Assembly (NCBI GenBank): GCA_951799425.1 | Contig: OX637391.1 | Coordinates: 47,959,069-48,023,068 of the forward strand | Source: Ilex aquifolium | Lineage: Eukaryota > Streptophyta > Magnoliopsida > Aquifoliales > Aquifoliaceae | Direction: 5' to 3' | DNA: 64,000 nt | Shown: positions 21,517 through 31,113 of the stretch, piece by piece | Layout: the number at the start of each line of letters is the position of its first letter | How positions within the stretch are numbered: position 1 is the stretch's first letter | Notes under the pieces: generated by a model | What the model was told of the DNA's origin: nothing | The model's input: the letters and a program-made list of their open reading frames with translations, nothing else | Database searches by the model: none | Made by a program: the position numbers and the translations under genes

Positions 21517-21990
21517 TCAAGGTCGAAGTACAGTATTTCCATCAATATCCTCTAACTTGTACGACCCAGAGCCTCCCACTGACGTAACTTTGTATGAACC
21601 TTTCCAATTATGACCCATTTTTCCATTGGTCGGGTCACGGGTGTTCCTGACTACTCTTCTGAGCACCAGGTCGCCTACTTTGAATCTTCGGGGTTTTACT
21701 TCATTATTATAGAGTTTGGATACCCCTTCTCGATACTTAGCTAGTCTCAAGGCAGTCATTTCTCTTCTTTCCTCTACGAGGTCCAAGTCCAGACTAAGTT
21801 GGTGATCGTTCTCTCTAGTATCGATAGCTTGTGTTCTTATAGTATAGAGGCCTACCTCCAGCGGGATTACCGCCTCTACTCCGTATGCAAGGGCATAAGG
21901 TGTTTCACCCATTGAGGTCTGCGGTGTTGTTCTGTAAGCCCAAAGGACATTCAAGAGCTCATCCACCAATTTTCCCTTAGTTTTCTCCAA
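21517..21990 (-). pseudogene. Gypsy integrase C-terminal region
   Basis: A 157-residue minus frame. It has VLWAYRTTPQTSMGETPYAL (end of the integrase core with the conserved Trp-Ala-Tyr-Arg and GxTPY) and FKVGDLVLRRVVRNTRDPTN (the GPY/F-type C-terminal module). A typical ending WKGSYKVTSV...SYKLEDIDG follows. It lacks the core catalytic residues, which lie upstream in degraded sequence (about 22000-22350). Confidence 0.9.
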
Positions 21991-22349
21991 TCTCTTCTTG
22001 ATTCCGCTGACGATGGTCTTATTTGAAAACTCTGCATGTCTGTTGGCTTATAGATACGAGGGCGTGGATAGTAATTCTTGATTCCGAGGTGCTCACAAAA
22101 AGATTTGAAGGGTCTGCTGTTAAACTGGGTCCCGTTGTCCTACACAAGTGCACGAGGGACTCCAAACCTTGTCACTATGTTCCTCCACCAAATTTTTGGT
22201 ATTTGTGTCCCTGATATGAGTTAATGGCTCAGCCTCAACACACTTTATGAAGTAATTGGTCCCAACTATTAGGAAATTCTTGTCTCTAGGAGCCCTTGGG
22301 AGGAGCCCGACCAGGCCGAGTCCCCATTGGTCAAATGCCCAAGGACTTG

Positions 22350-22604
22350 TTAGCGGGTGCAGATCTCCCGCTGGCTGTCTGATAGTGGGAGCGAACCTTT
22401 GACATTGGTCACATTTTCGGACATAAGCTTACACATCCCTTTGCATCCACGGCCACCAATATCCCTGCGACATGATATGATGGGCCATTGATCGTCACCT
22501 GAGTGCCCCCCATGTATGCCTTCGTGCACTTCATACAGGAAGAGCTCAACTTTATCTTCGTGGACACAAAACAAATAGGGTTCGAAGAACGATTTTCGGT
22601 ACAT
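22350..22604 (-). pseudogene. Gypsy integrase zinc-binding (HHCC) region
   Basis: The minus frame contains LYEVHEGIHGGHSGDDQWPI, the H-x-H part of the integrase zinc site. The expected cysteine pair is replaced or out of frame (CKLMSENVTN). Together with 21517-21990 it shows one integrase gene broken by indels. Confidence 0.85.
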
Positions 22605-22805
22605 ATTTTGATCCGGGGAGGCCCAGAACCTTGGGGCCCTTAACTTTATATTCCTGGCTTCCTTTAGACACTCAGGGAGTTCCCTGGAGACAAGGAACTT
22701 AAGTAGTAGATCAATTTAGCTAGGGGGCTCATCCCCCTCCAGGATGGCTACTACTCCGGGGATGTCGTCTATGTTGGAGTTGGGAAGGAACTCCACAGTA
22801 ATCCT

Positions 22806-23015
22806 TCATGCCATGTCGGAGTCCAACGCCAAAGGCAGACATGCCAAGGGGTCGGCGTAGGCATTCTTATCTTGGGGGACCTGCTTAACTTCCACCTTCC
22901 TGAACTTGTGGAGCAGGTTTATTGTCTTGTGGTGATAGGCTTTCATTCTTGGATCCCTTACTTCGAACTCTCCGTTGATTTGATTAACCACCAGTAAGGA
23001 ATCACAAAGAACCAT
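22806..23015 (-). pseudogene. Gypsy RNase H (second RNase H domain)
   Basis: The minus frame has [20 protein letters not shown] and ends with [15 protein letters not shown], matching the C-terminal half of the RNase H1-like domain in Tat gypsy elements (Asp of the DS motif and the NAxAD motif). Weaker coding traces continue to about 23100. Confidence 0.85.
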
Positions 23016-23303
23016 CAGCTCAACGGCCCCCGCCGTATCGACAATTTTGAATCCAGAGATGATGGCTTCATACTCTGCCTCATTGTTGGATGCCTTGAAG
23101 CCCAGCCGTGACCAATCCCTCCGGGGAGACTAATAACACTCCGATTCTGAACCCCCTTGCTGTTGGAGGATCCGTCTACGCAGAGTCTCTAGGAGTGCAC
23201 TTGGCCGTCCGTGGAGGGCTTCTCTTCGGGGGGAGGTAGCTCCCCCTTGGTGAATTCGGCTATAAAGTCAGCTAGTACTTGACCCTTTATGGTCGTGCGA
23301 GGT

Positions 23304-23760
23304 CTATAATGAATATTGTGTTCCCCTTACTCCACGGCCCCATTTCTCTAGCCTCCCGGAGAGGTCCGTCTTCCTAAGGATCGCCTTCAAAGCTTGATCA
23401 ATTAGGATGGTGATGGGGTGTGCTTGAAAGTAATGCCTCAACTTTCTTGCGCCCGTGACTAGTGTTAGTGCAAGTTTTTCCAAAGGCAAGTATCTTATCT
23501 TCGCGTCTAGGAAAGCTTTGCTTACATAATACACCAGCTTATGTTCGTGTTCATACTCATGGACCAGTATGCTACTAACGGCAAACTCGGAAATGGTCAA
23601 GTAGAGGAATAACATCTCCCCCCTTTCTGGAATCGACAACGTTGGGAGGACCCTGAGATACTCTTTGATCTCTCTGAGCGCCTTCTCGCACTCTTCTTTC
23701 CAGGTTTCCTTCCAGGACCTCTTGATGGAAATGAAGAAACACTAGTATTTGTCTAACGAT
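23304..23760 (-). pseudogene. Gypsy RT C-terminus and RT-linked RNase H
   Basis: The 111-residue minus frame (23304-23639) carries FLYLTISEFAVSSILVHEYE, KLVYYVSKAFLDAKIRYLPL and EKLALTLVTGARKLRHYFQA, the standard gypsy RT/RNase H block. Its glutamate in the Y-x-x-x-E-K motif is intact. It ends in degraded sequence at about 23300. Confidence 0.9.
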
Positions 23761-24340
23761 TGGGATATAAAACTATTTAAGGCGGTCAACATTCCCATAA
23801 GTTTCTGGACTTCTCGGACGGTTCGGGGGCTACTTACGTCCATGATAGCCTGTATCTACTCCGGGTTGGCCTCGACGCCGCGTCGACTTACTAAGTACCC
23901 AAGGAACTTTCGAGAGCCAACTCCAAAAGAACACTTAGCTGCATTCAGCTTTAGCCCATACTAACGAAGAGTGGAGAATGCATCCTCCAAGTCCGCAACG
24001 TGGTCATTCCGACTCCTACTCTTAACCAACATATTATCAATGTGTATCTCCATGGTGTTCCCCATCTGTCGCTTGAACATCCGGTTCATAAGTCTCTGGT
24101 ATGTAGCACCTGCATTCTTCAACCCGAACGACATGACCTTGTAATACTAGACCCCCTTGGAGTGATGAAGGCGATTTTCTCTTGGTTAGATAGATGAAGG
24201 GGGATTTGATGATATCCAGCGCAGGTGACCATGAAAGTCATTTGTTCGTGTCCAGTCATGGCATCGACCAGCTGATCAACCTTAGGGAGGGGGTAATCAT
24301 CCTAGGGACAAGCCTTGTTCAAGTCCGTGAAGTCTACGCA
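23760..24340 (-). pseudogene. Gypsy reverse transcriptase core, degraded
   Basis: Minus strand around 24000-24150 reads MSFGLKNAGATYQRLMNRMF followed by MGNTMEIHIDNMLVKSRSR. The catalytic box, normally Y-x-D-D, reads H-I-D-N here, so the second aspartate is lost. Flanking sequence is full of frame breaks. Confidence 0.85.
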
Positions 24341-24878
24341 GACACGCTACTTCCCACTCTTCTTCTTTGCTCAGACGGTGTTTGACAACCATTCTGAAAA
24401 TTGCACCTCCGGGATGGCGTCAGCCTCCAGGAGCCTCTCCACATCTTCATTCACCATTTGGGCGCCATGCGCCGAGGCTTTTGCTTTATGGGCTTATGAT
24501 TGGGATCAACATGAAGTCTGTGAGTTATAACAACGAGACTTATGCATTTCATCTCTGCGGCATCCATGCGAACACATCCACGTTCTTCCTTAAGAAATTA
24601 GTCATCTCATCTTGCTCAGCAACAAACATGGTGGAGCTGATTAGGAAGTATCTCTCCTCTTCCCCCTCCCTCAAGAGCACCTTCTGAAGGTCCTCCATGA
24701 AGCGGTCGACTGGATCAATCTACGGCTTATCGATAGCAAGCTGCCCGGATTGTAGTTGCTATTTGTTCAACACTTCCTGCGGAGCACGCTTCTTTTCCTT
24801 TGAGGTGACCCCGGCTTTCACGGCGGCATAAAAATAACTTTTTGTAGAAGCTTGGTATCCATAAATCTCCATTATTCC

Positions 24879-25124
24879 CTATGAAGTGGGGAACTTCAAT
24901 TTCTGATGGTGGTTGGAGTGCACTGCTCCAAGCGACTGCAACCAAGTCTGCCCCATGATTATGTTGTACGGTGAATCATAATCGATCACCACGAACTCCG
25001 TGTCAATCGTGACAGGTCCCTTGGTGACCGTCAGAGTGATCTTTCCTAAAGGTAGGACAAACGATCCATTGAACCCAACGAGGGGTGCCTTGACAGTGGT
25101 GAGATCCTTGGATCCGAGTCCCAT
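24879..25124 (-). pseudogene. Gypsy aspartic protease region, C-terminal part
   Basis: The minus frame shows DTEFVVIDYDSPYNIIMGQT followed by WLQSLGAVHSNHHQKLKFPT, the conserved 'YNxIxGRxWL' block after the protease active site. The active-site DSG lies further upstream, next to the solo-LTR insertion, and I did not find it intact. Confidence 0.85.
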
Positions 25125-25278
25125 TCATTTTAATACATCGAGGTACATCACCTCCGAGGAGCTCCCCGAGTCCACCAGAACCCTCTTGACATCAAAGCCT
25201 CCAATTCGCAAAGTTATGATTAAGGCATCCTCATGGGGGAGGACTACGCCTACCAAATCGGTCCAAAAAGGTGATGCC

Positions 25279-27122
25279 TGATGAGAGCAAAATATTGCAT
25301 ATTTGATGGCCTCATTATATGCATTTTAACTCAACTATTGCATTTAAGTACTTAGTGTTAGCCAAAGTTGTGAATAATGTTGATATTTTGATGTTGCATG
25401 TTTTGATAGCTTAAATGATGGATTTTAGGACTTTGCAACTATGTTGGATGTGAGGTGAAGTGGTGGACTCATGAAATGAGGATTGAGAGGCTTGGAAGGT
25501 AAAGAAATCAAGAAAAATGCATTTTGGATGAAGACCTTCCGGAAGGTTTATGAAGACCTTCCGGAAGGTTTAGCCCACTGGAATTTCGTAATTTTGACAC
25601 TGTACCACTGTTTTTCTAAATTTTGACCATGATTTACTTCGAATTTGAAAAAGTGCAAAACATGAAAGTTGTAGATATGGATGTCCTTTTTATTGTGTCA
25701 AAATTTCAGCTCAATCCAACGGTTGGATCAAAATTTATTATTTTTCTACCAAAACTGGTCCAGAGCTGTCACCAGATTCCAGTAGGTTAAACCTTCCGGA
25801 AGGTTGTCATCGTTCTTCCGGAAGGTCTTGCCCAGAATGCGAAAAACAGCCTGTAACTCAACTTTGAGGCTTGGGGGTCCCACCTACACTTCTCCCACGC
25901 CTATCCCAACATTTCCTTACACATTTACAGGCCTCCTACACTCAAGTGGAAGACTTTAAAGGCCAATGCATTAAAGGAGGAATGGGGGGAAGTGGGCTGC
26001 CCAGGCTATGATCTCCTAGCCTGTCAAAGCCATCCATTCAGCCCTCTCTTGAGGGGAGCTCGTTCACACAGCTAGGGGGGAGCCTCTTGGACGTTTTGGC
26101 AAGTCTCCACACTGAATATATTCAACATTCAACACACAATGTAGAGGAGTTGGCTATCTAAGCTAGGAGTAGTTTTAGTGAGGAAGATGATGAATAGTGT
26201 ACAAGTTTAGATTTTTGCATTTTCTTCACCCATTTCTCTTGTAATCTTCAGTAATACTTTTGTAAGCTTCCTTTATTTACTTTGAATGTCATTTACTTCA
26301 AGTGCATTGCAAGTTTAGTTATGCTTTCTTGATTCTACCATTGTTGTTTTTGAGTTTTGCATTTCAAGTTCTTAAATGGGTATTGAATGTTTATTTTCAT
26401 AGTTTAACTTTTCTTGCATTAATCTAAGTTTCATGCTTAATCTTTACTTTATGTATGCCTTGTCTTTCATTATGAGTAGCTAAATCCCAAGTTGGCAAAG
26501 CCAAGGGGAACCTCTTTTCGGGTATACCATTTCAACCCACTCCCCTCCTTTCTCTCATAGCTCAATGGTTCGGTTTGACTGAGTTGAAGGAGGATAAGCT
26601 GATGAGTCTTTGATATTCCATAGGCCTAGCCATGGTTTATGCTTAGATCCTCATTTGTCTCGTCCCCGGCTTCTCACGAATCAATCGTTCATTCATACTA
26701 TATTGAGGGAGGGATTCGAGTTGAGATGGTATGCTTATTGGAGTGACCTCTTGGAATTGCCAACATTTGTTTCTCATTTCATTCACAAACACAACCACAA
26801 AACTCAAACAAAAGATTTTACACTTTCTTTACCTTTTGCAAAATCACCTTCACACACTCGAACTTTCCTTCCCTGAGGAGACGACCTTGGAATACTTTCC
26901 AAGTAAAACACCGATAACGAAAGACTCCTTGCGATTGGGGAGCACTTTTGTTCACACACATTTTATTTCATACATTTTGTTCATTCCACATTCCCACCAT
27001 TCCGTTTCCCCTATCTCTTGCATGAATCCGAGTGAGAGTGACACTCACCCACACACATAAGCCATATACACATTGAGGGGTCATGTTAAGGGGTTAGGGA
27101 CAACAATGTTTTCCACCAATCA
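25279..27122 (+). mobile_element. Solo LTR nested in the gypsy element
   Basis: 1844 bp with TG...CA ends (TGATGAGAGC...CCACCAATCA) and a perfect 5-bp TSD ATGCC (25274-25278 and 27123-27127). Sequence on each side belongs to the gypsy element, protease to the left and gag to the right. Near the 3' end 'ccctgaggagacgaccttgg' resembles the conserved U5 segment of large Tat/Ogre-type LTRs, so the LTR is in plus orientation. No internal region is present, so it is a solo LTR left by recombination. Confidence 0.88.
25528..25831. repeat. Four CCTTCCGGAAGG palindromes in an inverted arrangement
   Basis: Perfect 12-bp palindromes at 25535-25546, 25557-25568 and 25792-25803, and a 10-bp version (cttccggaag) at 25815-25824. 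The first pair has flanks 'aagac' and 'gttta'; the second pair is the reverse complement of that arrangement, so the four form a larger inverted repeat of about 300 bp. Confidence 0.9.
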
Positions 27123-27356
27123 ATGCCTCCTTGATCCATCTAGGGTCTCTTACTTGGCTGGCCCCCGTCTTTCTATTTCCACCTTCCTAGTGAAGGCTAC
27201 CCTTTTCAGGTCGGACCTAAGAGAGTTGGTCGTCAGCCGCTCCAGGGAACAGACGTGGATGACGTCAATGATGTTACCGCGGACAGCGGCATGGTCGTTA
27301 ACGGTGTGTGTCTCCCTTGGCGGCTCCTCCTCAATGTACTCTTTGAGATGTCCTTC

Positions 27357-28058
27357 TTAGACTAACTTCTCTATGAAGGACTTGTATACTCGAAAATCCT
27401 CGGTAAGGTGCCCCACGTCGTTGTGATACGAACACCTCGATTTTTGGTTCCTGGTGGACAGATCGCCTTGCATCCTTGGCGGCCATTTGAAGAATGGCTC
27501 CTTCTTAATTTTTTGAAATAGCTTGGTATTGACCCCCCTGAAGGAATTCCCTGATGCCAAGACCAACCCTTTCAGAGAAGGGACCCCCTCATTCTCCTTA
27601 TCTTTTTTCCTTGGGGCTAAGTTTTTGCCTTTGTTCCCCGCCAATTCGTCTTTTATTCGGAAGTACTTGTTGATACGGGCCATCAGTTCGCTCATGTCCA
27701 CCGGTGTCCATTTCGTTAAGGACCTACAAAGATCTGTGTCCTGAGACAAGCGGAGTCTGAAAGAGGCTGCTACCATGACGTCGGAGCATCCCTCCACCTC
27801 GTTCACCTCCTCCCAATAGCGAGTGGCATACTGGCGGAGTGTTTCAACTTCCCTCCGCCGGAGGGTCAACAATGATCTAACATCCTTGGGGCACTTGCTC
27901 CCCGTGATGAACCGCACGGAGAACTGTCTAGTCAACTCCCTCCAAGACCCTATGCTATTTGAAGGAAGGGTCTCGAACCACTTCATGATTGCATCGCCTA
28001 GGCTCATCAAAAACACCCGGCACAACAGTCTGTGATCTAAGTGATATAGGGACATCAT
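27357..28058 (-). pseudogene. Gypsy gag, main body
   Basis: A 233-residue minus frame. It has LMSLGDAIMKWFETLPSNSI, SWRELTRQFSVRFITGSKCP and LRRREVETLRQYATRYWEEV, the retrotransposon gag (PF03732-type) block. The C-terminal zinc knuckle reads CSYHNDVGHLTEDFRVYKSF; the last cysteine, expected before the Arg, is Phe. The frame stops on the solo-LTR side. Gag forms the capsid of the element's particles; here it is not functional as one frame. Confidence 0.92.
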
Positions 28059-28638
28059 TTGCTTATATTACCGAAGATGAGCCTCCATGTCAGAACGTCC
28101 ATCATAAACTTTGAACCGTGGCACCACAAACTTCTTTGGTACCTCCATCTCCATAATGTTTTAGGTGAATGGTGACAAAATAGCTTCGTCATCCACGTCG
28201 TCATCCGGGGTGGACTTGTCCATCCTCATAGAGTCCAACTTGGACCTGAGGTCTCCCCCATCCTTGTGGTGTCTCCTTTCACCATCGTCGCGATGGGCGG
28301 CATGCCCCCCAACTCCGCCATTCTTCATGGAGAGGGTTGATCCCTCCTCAGACTCCTCTGCACCCCCTCACCCAGACAGCCTCCAGCGGAGGTCATTCCA
28401 AGTCAAAGGTTTAGCCATCTTGGCTGGGACCTCCGGGTCCTGTCCATTGGCCCTCGAGTGCTTCGGAGCCTTAGAGCCCCCGTGTTCCGCCATTAAGGCG
28501 TTTTCTCAAATCACCGGCCCCCACCTCCCTGACGGATGGCTCCTTAGACGGTCATAAGTTTTGAGATCCCCCATTGAAAAATGCAAACTCGTTGAGTTTG
28601 TTAAGAATATTCACTTTATTTTCCTCTACCTACCTTAA

Positions 28639-28863
28639 TCAATCCTCCAACCGTTCTTCGATGAGATTGACAAGTTGACAGGCTAAGGGGTCGTCCCTTT
28701 CTCCCCCAAGGCTTAGCTCAGTTTGGTGGGTTCTCTCTCTAGAATGGATCGAAAACTCTTTGTTGATACTCTCAACGTGATCCTTCGTTCTCGATATGGA
28801 AGGAGTCGGTACCTCTACATTTCTTTGCTGAGGACCCTTTCCTTTCAAACGAGTGTTCACCAT
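28639..28863 (-). pseudogene. Gypsy gag N-terminus
   Basis: An ATG at 28863 on the minus strand opens MVNTRLKGKGPQQRNVEVPT, a typical gypsy gag start, for about 74 residues until a stop. It lies just downstream of the primer-binding region, and degraded sequence links it to the gag body at 28058. Confidence 0.7.
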
Positions 28864-28889
28864 GGTCACTAACTCAAGAAAACTTGGTC

Positions 28890-28912
28890 GTTTCCCATAG
28901 ACAGCGCTAAAT
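28890..28912 (-). other. Gypsy primer-binding region
   Basis: Minus strand reads AGCGCTGTCTATGGGAAACG just past the LTR end. This is a diverged form of the 'TGGCGCCGTCTGTGGGAA' sequence that follows the 5' LTR in many Tat-type elements. Confidence 0.65.
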
Positions 28913-29132
28913 TGTGCGCGGTGATTTTTGCACAATAAATGAATAGACATATCTATCCCCTGATATGCTGTTTTGGAGGATTGACAGAGTTCAATATAGC
29001 TCACGTGGAGGTTGGGAAAAATTTTGCACCAATATATATATATACACACACATACATACATATAAGTTACATATATACATGGGAGAGAAGACGTGAGAAC
29101 ATGAGGGGGGGGGGGAGAGAGATATACGTGAC
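28913..29132 (-). repeat. Truncated or divergent gypsy 5' LTR
   Basis: Begins TGTGCGCGGTGATTTTTGCA, matching the start of the left LTR for about 30 bp, then departs from it. It contains a (TA)/(CA)-rich tract and a G-run near 29105-29115. A hAT-like element starts at 29133 and interrupts it. Confidence 0.5.
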
Positions 29133-30117
29133 CACTAATGGAGCTACATACCTTAATTTTTTTAAAAAAAATTTATATACATTTATATATTTTAAGAATT
29201 AAACAAATATTTTTTACTTCAATTTTATTTTTAAAGACTTTCTAAAGATGATCTTAATATTTATGTTATGAATTTTTAATTTTATTTTGTTAATTTGAAG
29301 TGAATATGCTTGCAATTGACATTCAAATAAATTTTATTTTTCTGCTCTCTATTTTTGTTTGACAATTGATTGTAGTGTTTATTATTTCTCAATTCAATTT
29401 CAAAATTTTTACGATATTTTGTGATTAAATTTTAGTTTAGTGACTTTACTATTCTAATATCTCAGTGATAATGTTTGAAAAAAAGTTTATTGAATAAATG
29501 TAACGGATGGTCAGTGGATAACTGGTAACTTTTTAATTACACAATAGTAATTAACTTAAGATGTTTATAATGATGGTACTTAGTAATTTTATATACATAC
29601 ACAATATATATTATTTTTTGGTCTTTTTATGAACGGAGATGTATCAAATATATATATATATATATATATAATAAATCAGCTAGCAAGTTGAATCTTATCC
29701 CCTATACATTTTCCCCCAAAAAAACATCACATATTCCATCATTTAATATTTAGTTAATTTGTAGTTTAACATAACTTTTATTTCATATCTTATTCATACA
29801 CGATAGTGTATACATGTTGAAAAATTTTTATCGAGTTATGCATTTTGAAAAAAATTTGACACTATTTTTAAGAAAATGATAGGTGAAAATTAATTTTAAA
29901 TGATGTAAGTAAAGAAATTCATTTTAAAATTGGTATAGTGAAATCAATTTTTTGAACGCTAGAATTTTATATTTTATCGTGCCTTCAGACACGGGTTATG
30001 ACTAGTGATATGATAAATGAAAATGTATCATTTTATCGTGATTGGTTAAGAGGAGAAAAAAATTAAAACATATAATTAAAGTCTTCACCCTAATGAAAAT
30101 TCTTGACTCCGCCCTTG
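29133..30117. mobile_element. hAT-like non-autonomous element, ~985 bp
   Basis: The left end is CACTAATGGAGCTACATACC. The right end, reverse-complemented, is CAAGGGCGGAGTCAAGAATT, both variants of the CA(G/N)nGGCGGAGCTA ends of plant hAT elements. Flanks are tacgtgac (29125-29132) and tacgtgag (30118-30125), an 8-bp TSD with one mismatch. The interior is AT-rich with a (TA)n tract at about 29650-29672 and no transposase. Confidence 0.65.
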
Positions 30118-30125
30118 TACGTGAG

Positions 30126-30592
30126 AACTTGAGAAAGAGAGAGACATTTCTGTGAAGAGAAAGAGGAAAAGAAAGATATTGGATGGGATCGCTAGTAAAA
30201 AGAAAAGTCAACATATAGATTGAATAAGAAAATATATTTATTATTATTTAAATTAATTTATTGACTTAATATATAATTAACAGCAAATTTCAATGAATAT
30301 CGATGCTCACTATCGAACAAATAATTGTGATTGATTAATACAGTAAATTACAGTCAAATGATATTGCTCTAAATTTAAACATCCGCTGTCCAATTGTTTG
30401 TGGTGATGTCATGCATGCACACGCACACACACAGAAGGGATGATATCAGCCACGGTATGCATTGATAAAATTTGATTTGAGTGCTTCAAATTGAGAGTTA
30501 ATTAGTATTAGTCGACTCTTCCTAGCTGACATCCATTAATGGTCCCATCAAGTGTGGGTTATTTTAAACATGAACACATGATGAATCATACC
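30126..30592. other. Upstream region of the gag-ankyrin gene
   Basis: AT-rich non-coding DNA with a short (CA)n tract near 30418-30432. It probably contains the distal promoter of the gene starting at 30708. Confidence 0.4.
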
Positions 30593-30598
30593 TATATA
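30593..30598 (+). promoter_or_regulatory. Candidate TATA box of the gag-ankyrin gene
   Basis: CCTATATAGAG lies about 110 bp upstream of the start codon at 30708, giving a plausible short 5' leader. Confidence 0.5.
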
Positions 30599-30707
30599 GA
30601 GATAGTTCGGTCAGTACTTGAACGTTCACAATAGTTTGACTTGTGAAAGAGTTGTGAGAGAGACCCACATTTTGCCGTTGAGAACTCTGTGATTTTGATT
30701 TCCATCA

Positions 30708-31113
30708 ATGGCTTCCACATCTTCCAAGTATCCATACCCATCAGACGTCGATGTGCGAGACTTCGTCTCCATCAAGCTCTCTCAAACCAACTACTCCACC
30801 TGGAAAACCATAATGCTCCGTTTTATCGAGAGTCAAGGTTTTGTTGGTTTCGTCGATAGCGAAATATCACCACCCCCTGAGATAATCACTGTCTCAGAAG
30901 ATGATGCTGATGGTTCTGTCAACGGCGAAAACGAGATGCAAAACACCGATCATGAGGAGAGGAAAAAATCAGACGAGCTGTTAAGAAATTGGATCCTAGC
31001 AACGCTCGACCAAGATGTTCTTAAACACGTGGAAGGATCGAGAACTGCCCAAGATATGTGGGCAAGGCTACGAAAAGAATTCACTCCCTCTCCGTTGCCT
31101 GAAACTGACACCG
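30708..31113 (+). CDS. Exon 1: gag-like N-terminal domain
   Basis: The ATG at 30708 is in a good context (atcaATGG). The frame has VRDFVSIKLSQTNYSTWKTI and, after an acidic linker, LLRNWILATLDQDVLKHVEG and AQDMWARLRKEF, the two helical blocks of the Copia gag (UBN2/DUF4219-like) N-terminal domain. There is no zinc knuckle. The frame is open past 31113 to 31160, but the donor ACCG|GTAAGG is near consensus and leaves phase 1, which fits exon 2. Confidence 0.75.

Larger units (their letters stand above)
17846..28942 (-). mobile_element. Decayed Ty3/gypsy retrotransposon, Tat type
   Basis: Minus-strand order is primer-binding site (near 28900), gag, protease, RT, RNase H, integrase, then an antisense ORF and the left LTR, the gypsy domain order. 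The antisense ORF between integrase and 3' LTR is a known property of Tat-lineage plant elements. Frames are broken by many stops, and a solo LTR (25279-27122) splits gag from protease. The U5 ends agree (minus-strand ...gcgcaca at 17846 and at 28913, with about 30 bp of similarity), but beyond that the two LTRs look different. The right LTR is therefore truncated or from a different subfamily, and the right boundary is uncertain. Confidence 0.85.

Noticed and set aside
30391..30397. CA followed by attgt as the right end and TSD of the gypsy element (left flank attgt at 17841-17845)
   Set aside because: A 7-base match in about 1.5 kb is expected fairly often by chance, and the intervening sequence does not resemble the left LTR.
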